NCBI GenBank assembly: GCA_030590405.1
Contig: JAUUYO010000006.1
Location: 1 to 26,788 of the forward strand
Direction of reading: 5' to 3'
DNA length: 26,788 nucleotides
Source of the DNA: Kangiellaceae bacterium
GTDB taxonomy: Bacteria > Pseudomonadota > Gammaproteobacteria > Enterobacterales > Kangiellaceae
In this document: positions 1-6,524 of the stretch, piece after piece
Position numbering within the stretch: position 1 is the first letter of the stretch
Layout of the letters: the number at the start of each line of letters is the position of its first letter
The notes under the pieces: generated by a model
What the model was told of the DNA's origin: nothing
The model's database searches: none
What the model saw: only the letters and a program-made list of their open reading frames with translations
Position numbers and translations under genes: made by a program

Positions 1-1
1 A

Positions 2-91
2 TCAAAAAAAGTGGCCGAAAAAAATGCCGCTAAAAAATCAGCGATTAAAAAGGCAAAAAAAGCTTCTAAAAAAGGAAAAAAATCTAATTGA
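2..91 (+). CDS. Lys/Ala-rich basic protein, C-terminal fragment (start outside window)
   Basis: The frame starting at base 2 reads through 29 residues, dominated by lysine with alanine and serine (KKAKKASKKGKK), and ends at a TGA at 89-91. Such tails occur in histone H1-like and AlgP-like DNA-binding proteins and in some polymer-granule-associated proteins. The body of the protein is outside the window, so the family cannot be fixed. The gene converges on ubiX, with 45 bp between the stop codons and a hairpin in the gap. The strong amino-acid bias in one frame supports real coding, but low complexity limits certainty. Confidence 0.55.
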   Translation, partial: SKKVAEKNAAKKSAIKKAKKASKKGKKSN

Positions 92-114
92 TAGACAACT
101 GAAAGCTTTAGCGG

Positions 115-136
115 CGGACGTTAGAAATAACGTCTG
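115..136. terminator. Hairpin between convergent genes
   Basis: A nine-base-pair stem (CGGACGTTA / TAACGTCTG, one G-T pair) with a GAAA loop sits directly after the ubiX stop, between two converging genes. There is no clear run of T on either side, so it is a weak or atypical terminator candidate. Confidence 0.3.
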
Positions 137-832
137 TTATTGCTTATAACCCCAGGCATGAATTAACTCATTGTCAATTCCTAAATGATTCAAAATTCTT
201 GCGCTGACAAAATCAACTAAGTCATCAATACTCTCAGGCTTGGTGTAAAAGCCAGGGCTAGTGGGCATAATGGTGGCTCCGGCTTCAGACAGGGTTAATA
301 AATTACGCAGGTGAATAGTCGAAAAAGGCATTTCTCGCGGCAATAAAATGAGTTGACCTTTTTCTTTAAGCACCACATCAGCTGCTCTTTCTAGTAAATT
401 ATTACTGGCTCCAGTCGCAATTGCAGAAATACATCCCATGCTGGCAGGACATACGACCATTTGCTTAGGCGCTGCAGAACCACTGGCAACAGGCGAGTAC
501 CAATTTTCTTTGGCATAAACTTTGATTGCTCCTGAATCAGAACCTGAATCAGAACCTGAATCAGAACCTGAATCAGAACCTGAATCAGAACCTGAATCAG
601 AACCTGAATCAGAACCAGAATCACAGCCGCAATAGTCGTTCATTAATGTTTGAATTTTGCCGGGCGATTCAGGTAATTTCAACCCCACTTCTGTCGCTAA
701 TACGATCCGCCCGGCGTCAGAAATCATCAGATGGATTTGTTGGTAATGCTTCACCAAATGTTTGAGTAAGTTCAGCCCATAAATGGCACCCGAAGCGCCG
801 GTGATTGCAAGCGTAATGGAATGTTGTTTCAT
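137..832 (-). CDS. ubiX: UbiX flavin prenyltransferase with Gly-Ser-Asp repeat loop
   Basis: UbiX makes prenylated FMN, the cofactor of the UbiD decarboxylase in ubiquinone synthesis. Family marks are visible: TGASGAIYG at the N-terminus, ASGSAAPKQMVVCPASMG, TGASNNLLERAADVVLKE, LPREMPFSTIHLRN and the C-terminal PTSPGFY. A TTG start at 856 exists, but the ATG at 832 has a GGTGAG site nine bases upstream and gives the normal N-terminus, so 832 is chosen (231 residues). The family usually has about 190-210. The extra length is about 32 residues (roughly 71-102) of DSGS repeats, placed between YCGC and IKVY. From memory of Pseudomonas UbiX, this is a short surface loop. Most likely co-transcribed with mpl, whose stop lies 24 bases upstream. 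Confidence 0.93.
   Translation of the reverse strand: MKQHSITLAITGASGAIYGLNLLKHLVKHYQQIHLMISDAGRIVLATEVGLKLPESPGKIQTLMNDYCGCDSGSDSGSDSGSDSGSDSGSDSGSDSGSDSGAIKVYAKENWYSPVASGSAAPKQMVVCPASMGCISAIATGASNNLLERAADVVLKEKGQLILLPREMPFSTIHLRNLLTLSEAGATIMPTSPGFYTKPESIDDLVDFVSARILNHLGIDNELIHAWGYKQ
531..626. repeat. 12-bp minisatellite inside ubiX
   Basis: Seven exact head-to-tail copies of CCTGAATCAGAA run from 531 to 614, followed by one degenerate copy to 626. The unit is a multiple of three and encodes Gly-Ser-Asp-Ser on the minus strand, so gain or loss of a copy keeps the ubiX frame. Confidence 0.97.
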
Positions 833-856
833 GTTAAAAATCTCACCATTTATCAA

Positions 857-2323
857 TTAATGTTGTGATTGTAGCTGCTGCAATAGTCTTTCATGGATGC
901 CATCAAAGCCGCCATTACTCATAACCAGAATATGGTCACCTTGACGCACTGTCAATTTTAACATTTCTAAAATTTCATCTACTGAATTTCCTGATTGAAT
1001 ATTTTCATAGGAGCTAGTGTCCAGATACCAATCATAAGAATCGGGGATATGAAAGATGGTTCGATCGGCCATTTTGACCGAATCAATTAAAGTTTTTTTG
1101 TGACAACCCATTCGCATAGTGTTGGAACGAGGATCAACCACAGCAATAATGCGAGATTCAGGTTGTTGCGATTGCTCAAGTTTATAACGAAGTCCTTGAA
1201 TAGTTGAAGCAATGGCTGTTGGATGATGGGCAAAATCATCATAAACGGTTACCTTATTCACTTCGCCTTTTAGCTCCATACGGCGTTTGACATTTTTAAA
1301 TGTTTTGAGCGCATTAAGCGCATCCTCAATTTTAACGCCTACGTGACGAACTGCTGAAATGGCCGCCAGGGCATTATTAATATTATGATCGCCAATGAGT
1401 TGCCAGTCTAATCGCCCTGCTAATTGTTGTTTAAAATAAATATCACATAAGCTTCCGTCAGCTTTTATTTTTTCAATACTCCAATCAGGCTGCGTACTGT
1501 CTTGACTTAAATCGTCTTGACTTAAATCGTCTTGACTTAAATCGTCTTGACTTAAATCGTTCTGACTTAAATCGTTCTGACTTGTATGCATTTGATTAGA
1601 AAAATTTTCTACCGATGTCCAGCAGCCGCGATCTATAACTCGATCGAGTGCTTGGCAACCCTGCGGTCTGATAATCAAACCATTGTGCGGAATGGTTCGT
1701 ACCAAATGATGAAACTGAGTTTCGATTGCTTTAAGGTCGTCAAAAATATCGGCGTGGTCAAATTCAAGATTGTTTAAAACGCAAGTTCTGGCGCGGTAGT
1801 GAACAAACTTTGAGCGCTTGTCAAAAAAGGCGGTATCGTATTCATCCGCTTCCACCACAAAAAAGGGCGAATCGGTGTATCTGGCTGAGACGCCAAAGTT
1901 TTCCATCACCCCACCAATCAAAAAACCCGGAGAGTACCCGGTATCCTGCAAAATCCAGGCGATCATACTGGCTGTGGTGGTCTTGCCGTGGGTTCCTGCA
2001 ACGGCTATAACCCATTTATCTTGTAAAATATTTTCATTCAACCACTGAGGACCAGATCGATAAGCTTGATTACTGTCTAACATCGCCTCAACAAAGTCAT
2101 TACCACGAGACAGAGCATTACCAACAACCACACAGTCGGGCTGCTGCTTGAGTGGACCGGCATCATAGCCCTGATGAAGTTGAATGCCCAGATCTTGTAA
2201 CTGATCACTCATTGGTGGATAACAGTGTTGATCAGAGCCGGTTACCTGATGGCCTTTTTCAATCGCCAAACGGGCGATCCCGCCCATAAAGGTGCCACAA
2301 ATTCCAAGGATATGAAGATGCAT
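857..2323 (-). CDS. mpl: UDP-N-acetylmuramate:L-Ala-gamma-D-Glu-meso-DAP ligase (Mpl)
   Basis: Mpl ligates the recycled tripeptide L-Ala-gamma-D-Glu-meso-DAP to UDP-MurNAc in the cytoplasm, a peptidoglycan recycling step. The sequence shows the Mur ligase layout: an N-terminal Rossmann part (LHILGICGTFMGGIA, then GSD), the ATP loop GTHGKTTT near residue 110, the VEADEYDTAFFDKRSKF block, NLEFDHADIF, the GDHNINNALAAI segment, and DDFAHHPTA with PRSNTMRMG in the C-terminal domain. The DEYDTAFFDKRSKF block separates Mpl from MurC. Length is 488 against about 457 in E. coli; most of the excess is a Gln-Asp-Asp-Leu-Ser repeat near residues 245-275. The ATG start fits the family N-terminus; the ribosome site is weak. 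ubiX follows directly. Confidence 0.95.
   Translation of the reverse strand: MHLHILGICGTFMGGIARLAIEKGHQVTGSDQHCYPPMSDQLQDLGIQLHQGYDAGPLKQQPDCVVVGNALSRGNDFVEAMLDSNQAYRSGPQWLNENILQDKWVIAVAGTHGKTTTASMIAWILQDTGYSPGFLIGGVMENFGVSARYTDSPFFVVEADEYDTAFFDKRSKFVHYRARTCVLNNLEFDHADIFDDLKAIETQFHHLVRTIPHNGLIIRPQGCQALDRVIDRGCWTSVENFSNQMHTSQNDLSQNDLSQDDLSQDDLSQDDLSQDSTQPDWSIEKIKADGSLCDIYFKQQLAGRLDWQLIGDHNINNALAAISAVRHVGVKIEDALNALKTFKNVKRRMELKGEVNKVTVYDDFAHHPTAIASTIQGLRYKLEQSQQPESRIIAVVDPRSNTMRMGCHKKTLIDSVKMADRTIFHIPDSYDWYLDTSSYENIQSGNSVDEILEMLKLTVRQGDHILVMSNGGFDGIHERLLQQLQSQH
1501..1590. repeat. 15-bp minisatellite inside mpl
   Basis: Four exact copies of CTTGACTTAAATCGT (1501-1560) are followed by a variant copy starting TCTGAC (1561-1575) and a partial sixth (1576-1590). 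The minus strand encodes Q-D/N-D-L-S repeats, so copy-number change keeps frame. It is unrelated in sequence to the ubiX repeat. Confidence 0.96.
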
Positions 2324-2899
2324 ATTGCTATTTTTTCCACGGTGGATCGCTCGATAATTAAACCAGAATCAATCAATTAAATTAAAATGGGGTTTCCAGA
2401 CAAGTTTACAAGATCAATTATAACATAGAGGATCAGCGGCCAACTACTGTGAGATAAATGCGAAACGATAAACAGTCTCAATTCAAGACAAATTTCCGAA
2501 CTGTCGTTTTAATCGATTATTTCCAACAGTATCGCCCCTGCTAAATAGCTTGTACAAAAACAAAGCTTCCCATCTCTCATTCTGGTTTGAAATGTATGGT
2601 TTGAAATGTATGCTTGAAATGTATGCTTGAAATGTATGGTAAGTATGCGTGATATAATGCAGACTTTAATAATCAAGGAGTTGCTCTGTTCAGAGGTTAA
2701 TTCTTTGATCTTACCTTATAAAAGCGAATTAAAACAAGAGGTTAACTGACACACCCTCTTTAATAACAAGTGATAAACTGTAACTTGTTGGTTAAAATAT
2801 TGTTTGTACAGGTGGTTATTTATAATAAAAAATATTATTGCATTCCTCTTGCAATAGTAAAAATATCTATATTTTCTTGCCCAAACCAAGGATATTAAT
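2324..2899. other. 576-bp intergenic region, divergent mpl / protease
   Basis: No convincing gene. It holds a 13-14 bp tandem repeat (2586-2639), a TATAAT at 2653-2658 without a well-spaced -35, a second TATAAT at 2821-2826, and a hairpin TATTGCA/TGCAATA at 2836-2856, close to the protease start. It should contain promoters for both divergent genes, but I cannot assign them firmly. Confidence 0.6.
2586..2639. repeat. Tandem repeat, four copies of TTGAAATGTATG(G/C)
   Basis: Two 14-bp units (2586-2599, 2600-2613) and two 13-bp units (2614-2626, 2627-2639) follow one another with only the last base and one extra T varying. Each unit contains TTGAAA, close to a -35 hexamer, and the array ends 13 bp before a TATAAT. 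Confidence 0.93.
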
Positions 2900-5800
2900 A
2901 TGAAGAAAATGCTTAATAATTTACTCATCGTTTTGTTAATCTCATTGACAAGTGCTACTTGGGCAAAGTCAAAACTGGCAAGTGAAAGCCAGAATAAAAC
3001 AAATTATCAAATCTATATCATCCAATTAATCAATGCCCCGCTGACCACCTATAGCGGGGAAATAAAAGGGTTAGAGGCCACTAAAAAAACTCAAAACAGC
3101 TTGCAACATCAGCCAGCCAGCCATTTAAAATTCGATATTAAAAGTAAAGCAAGTCTGGCTTATAAAAGCTTTTTAGTCGACCAACAAGAGCATAGCCTGA
3201 GTATCCTTTCTAGCGCGATTAAACGCTCAGTTAGCCTCAAGTATCGTTACCTCAATGTACTAAATGGTTTCGCGATCAATTTAACCCCCACTGAAGCGTC
3301 ACTCGCAGCTAAACTGCCTCAAGTGAAATCAATAGAATTAGCCCCACAACACAAAATTCAAACCGATCGGGGACCACTTCTCATTCAAGCGCCATCCGCC
3401 TGGGATGGAACTGCAACCGGTCTACCTGTCAAAGGTGAAGGAATGCTAGTGGCTATTATTGATACAGGTATTCGTCATGCTCATCAGTCATTTGCAGAGG
3501 TTTCGCCGAGTGATGGATATGTTCACATCAACCCGCTTGGCAATGGTGTATTTCTTGGTTATTGCGCAACGACTGCTGGCTTTTGTAATAACAAATTAAT
3601 TGGCGCGTATAATTTTGCTGACGATGTGACCGATCCTGAAGATGAAAATGGTCATGGAACCCATGTTGCGTCAACTGCAGCAGGCAATACACTCACTTTT
3701 GATTTAGCTTCAGGAAATGGGTTTAATTTAACGGGCGTAGCCCCAAGAGCCAATATTATTGCCTACCGGATCGCAGATTCTGAAGGCACGGCGAGTCCCG
3801 GCGCGAGTGTTGCAGCAATCGACCAGGCGGTTGCTAATGGAGTCGATGTTATCAATTATTCTTTTGGCGGTGACGCCTTTGATCCTTGGCTATCCAGCGA
3901 CTCTATCGCTTTTCGAAATGCCAGAGCCGTAGGTATCATAGTCATAACCTCTGCGGGAAATGATGGTCCAAATCCTGAGACAATCGGTTCTCCAGCCGAT
4001 GCTCCCTGGCTAACTTCAGTGGCAGCCAGCACCCATGACCGAGGGGCTTTTCCGGCAAAAACCTTGTCTAATATGAGCGGTGGCACAGGCACCCCGCCAG
4101 CAACAATCAATGGCCGAAGTTTAACTGGCGAAGTGACGGCTTCAATTGTTTATGCCGGTGATTTTTCCAATGGCGATACCAATCCCGAGCAATGTCTAAC
4201 CCCTTTTCCAGCAAATACCTTTAATGGACAAATAGTCATTTGCGATCGGGGGGAAATAGCTCGGGTTCAAAAGGCAATCAATGTCGCCGCTGGTGGTGCA
4301 GGCGGTTATGTGTTGGCTAACATTCAGGGAGGCTCCAGTTTTCTGGCCGATGATATTTACGTGGTCCCGGGCATTCATATTGAAGCCAATGACGGCGATA
4401 CTCTAAAACTCTGGTTATCTGGCGGTGCCAATCATATAGCGACGATTAATGGCACTAGCGGCCCAATAGGAGTGGACCCTGCCGCTGCTGATATTGTCGC
4501 AGATTTTAGTTCCAGAGGTCCAAATCCAACGGCCAGCGGAGTTTTAAAACCTTCCGTAGCGGCACCAGGAGTGAGCATTTTCGCCGCCGGCATTGAAGTG
4601 GATTACACTTTCTTGCAAGGAACATCCATGGCAAGTCCTCATGTGGCCGGGGCAGCCGCATTAATTAAACAATCTAAACCCAATTGGACGGCAGGCCAGA
4701 TCCACTCCGCGCTGGTATCGACAGCCAATACTGCTCTGGTTAAAGAAGACACCGTTACTCCAGCCGATCCTTTTGATATTGGAGGGGGACGAGTAGATCT
4801 CAATACAGCACTAAATGCCGGATTATTGTTAGATGAAACTGAAGCTAATTTTGTTGCCGCCAACCCAACATCTGGCGGCAACCCAAAAACTTTAAACCTG
4901 CCAAGCATGGCCGACCACGATTGCAGTGTGATTTGTACCTGGTCTCGGGAGGTAACTGCTGCAGTTACAGGTAGCTGGACAGCCAGTTTTATTGTTGATT
5001 CAGGTTTGACTCTGGATGTTACACCAGCCAGTTTTAGCCTTAGTCAAAATGAATCTCAAACTTTGTCTATTACTGCTGATATTTCAGGTGTCGACGGTCA
5101 ATGGTTATTTGGTCAACTGTTATTAACTCCTGATGATAACAACATATCAACAAGCCATTTTCCAGTCGCAGCACAAGTTAACAATAGTAGTTTGCCTGCA
5201 CAGGTATCAATTGATAGCCAAAGAAATTCTGGTCAGCATTTATTTTCAAATATTACTACCTTGGCAGCTCCCCTCTTACAAGCCGAGGGATTTTTAAGCA
5301 TGGCTAATCCCGTTCAAAAAAGTTTAGAGGCGGATTCTGACAACAGTTCTGCATTTGATGATTTGACCGATGGTATCGCCATTGAATTAGTTAACGTTGC
5401 CGCTGGTAGCCAATTAGTATTTGCTGAAACCTCTAATTCATCGGCAGAGGATCTCGACTTATTCGTTGGATTTGACGCCAATGATGATGGGCAGGCTCAG
5501 GAATCTGAATTACTAGAATCCAGTACTTCACCCAATGCTAATGAGCAAATACTGATCAGTCAACCAATGGCTGGTACTTATTGGGTATTAGTGCAAAACT
5601 GGAGCGGCGCAGCTACCGGGGAAGATACTTATACATCCGTTTCAGGCGTGGTCGGCGTAACTGCTAGCTCGAATATTATAGTCAACCTGCCCAGCGCTTC
5701 TGATGGCATCACTGCTTTTAATATAGCAATGAATTTTAATCAGATAAATACCGGACAATATTTCGGCATGATGGCACTTGGCAGTGGCCTGGCAACCGGA

Positions 5801-6283
5801 GATTTAGGCGTAACGGCCTTTGTTATTAACCGTGTCGCCGATGACGTTTCGATTAGCGCCTCCCCCAGTTCCGTTGCGGCGGATGCAACTGTATCTGTAA
5901 CGGTTACTATCACACCAGATACTAATGAACAAAGAAACTACATAAGCAGTATCAATATTCCTACCGGACTGAGCGTAAATTCGGCCAGTATTACCAATGG
6001 CGCAAGCCTCAGCGGAAGCCAGATAAGCTGGGATGCAACAGTCAACGGCGGCACGACCAGTTTTACTTTTAATGCTGTGGTTAATACTAGCCTGGCGGGT
6101 CAAACAATTAATTTGTCGGTTGATCACGATGTGAATATACCTAATGCAAAACAAGAAACTTCTTCAACCTCATTCAATGTACTGAGTCAGAATACTAATG
6201 GAGGAAACACTGGAGGTGGAGGTGGTAGCTTGTTTTGGTTGCTATTAATTGGAGGGCCACTTTTATTTTTTAAGATAAAATAA
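2900..6283 (+). CDS. Secreted subtilisin-family (S8) serine protease with PA domain and GlyGly-CTERM tail
   Basis: Large secreted protease, 1127 residues. It opens with a signal peptide (MKKMLNNLLIVLLISL, cut after TWA), then an I9-type propeptide (about 35-155). The catalytic triad is visible: Asp188 in AIIDTGI, His252 in NGHGTHVAS and Ser576 in GTSMASPHVAG, with the oxyanion Asn354 in TSAGNDGP. A protease-associated (PA) domain is inserted between His and Ser, about 410-520. Downstream come beta-rich regions, including a pre-peptidase C-terminal-like domain near 800-900 (DLDLFVGFD, GTYWVLVQNWSG). The end, GGGGGSLFWLLLIGG followed by KIK, is a GlyGly-CTERM-type sorting signal: glycine run, hydrophobic helix, basic tail. 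In that class rhombosortase cleaves the tail for surface release. AAGGATATT lies before the ATG. Confidence 0.93.
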   Translation: MKKMLNNLLIVLLISLTSATWAKSKLASESQNKTNYQIYIIQLINAPLTTYSGEIKGLEATKKTQNSLQHQPASHLKFDIKSKASLAYKSFLVDQQEHSLSILSSAIKRSVSLKYRYLNVLNGFAINLTPTEASLAAKLPQVKSIELAPQHKIQTDRGPLLIQAPSAWDGTATGLPVKGEGMLVAIIDTGIRHAHQSFAEVSPSDGYVHINPLGNGVFLGYCATTAGFCNNKLIGAYNFADDVTDPEDENGHGTHVASTAAGNTLTFDLASGNGFNLTGVAPRANIIAYRIADSEGTASPGASVAAIDQAVANGVDVINYSFGGDAFDPWLSSDSIAFRNARAVGIIVITSAGNDGPNPETIGSPADAPWLTSVAASTHDRGAFPAKTLSNMSGGTGTPPATINGRSLTGEVTASIVYAGDFSNGDTNPEQCLTPFPANTFNGQIVICDRGEIARVQKAINVAAGGAGGYVLANIQGGSSFLADDIYVVPGIHIEANDGDTLKLWLSGGANHIATINGTSGPIGVDPAAADIVADFSSRGPNPTASGVLKPSVAAPGVSIFAAGIEVDYTFLQGTSMASPHVAGAAALIKQSKPNWTAGQIHSALVSTANTALVKEDTVTPADPFDIGGGRVDLNTALNAGLLLDETEANFVAANPTSGGNPKTLNLPSMADHDCSVICTWSREVTAAVTGSWTASFIVDSGLTLDVTPASFSLSQNESQTLSITADISGVDGQWLFGQLLLTPDDNNISTSHFPVAAQVNNSSLPAQVSIDSQRNSGQHLFSNITTLAAPLLQAEGFLSMANPVQKSLEADSDNSSAFDDLTDGIAIELVNVAAGSQLVFAETSNSSAEDLDLFVGFDANDDGQAQESELLESSTSPNANEQILISQPMAGTYWVLVQNWSGAATGEDTYTSVSGVVGVTASSNIIVNLPSASDGITAFNIAMNFNQINTGQYFGMMALGSGLATGDLGVTAFVINRVADDVSISASPSSVAADATVSVTVTITPDTNEQRNYISSINIPTGLSVNSASITNGASLSGSQISWDATVNGGTTSFTFNAVVNTSLAGQTINLSVDHDVNIPNAKQETSSTSFNVLSQNTNGGNTGGGGGSLFWLLLIGGPLLFFKIK

Positions 6284-6430
6284 GGGTCCATTTTTTGTTT
6301 ATGAATATTGCAGGCTGTAAGATTCGACCAAACTGTCCTTTCAAATAAAATCAAAGCTGTAGATTTAACCTAAAATAATTAGTTGGATCCGTTGTCTGGC
6401 GCTATTTATCGTAATTCAACTGATTAATTT

Positions 6431-6458
6431 AGGTTTAAGGTTTAAGGTTTAAGGTTTA
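6431..6458. repeat. Four copies of AGGTTTA
   Basis: Exact 7-bp unit repeated four times without interruption in the gap between two convergent protease genes, 16 bp before the terminator hairpin. Confidence 0.95.
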
Positions 6459-6464
6459 TCTACA

Positions 6465-6495
6465 CACAAAAAAAACGGCCCTGCAAAGGGCCGTT
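6465..6495 (-). terminator. Intrinsic terminator of the second S8 protease
   Basis: A nine-base-pair stem AACGGCCCT / AGGGCCGTT around a four-base loop (6474-6495). Read on the minus strand it is followed by about eight T, as expected for a rho-independent terminator of the gene ending at 6525. On the plus strand the following sequence is only moderately T-rich. Confidence 0.8.
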
Positions 6496-6524
6496 AAAGT
6501 TTTCTTTTCTAACTATCGAGTAAC

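Noticed and set aside
531..626. CRISPR array interpretation of the regularly spaced repeats
   Set aside because: Units are contiguous with no spacers and lie inside a coding frame.
391..765. Open frames on both strands across the ubiX repeat
   Set aside because: They are produced by the 12-bp repeat, whose other frames lack stops (LIQV or LNQN repeats); no start signals or family resemblance.
2657..2749. Possible 30-codon ORF upstream of the large protease
   Set aside because: Its ATG overlaps a TATAAT box, there is no ribosome site, and the composition is ordinary AT-rich sequence.
2836..2856. TATTGCA hairpin in the protease leader as a terminator or riboswitch
   Set aside because: Short AT-rich stem without a T run or a recognisable aptamer; reported only as part of the intergenic description.
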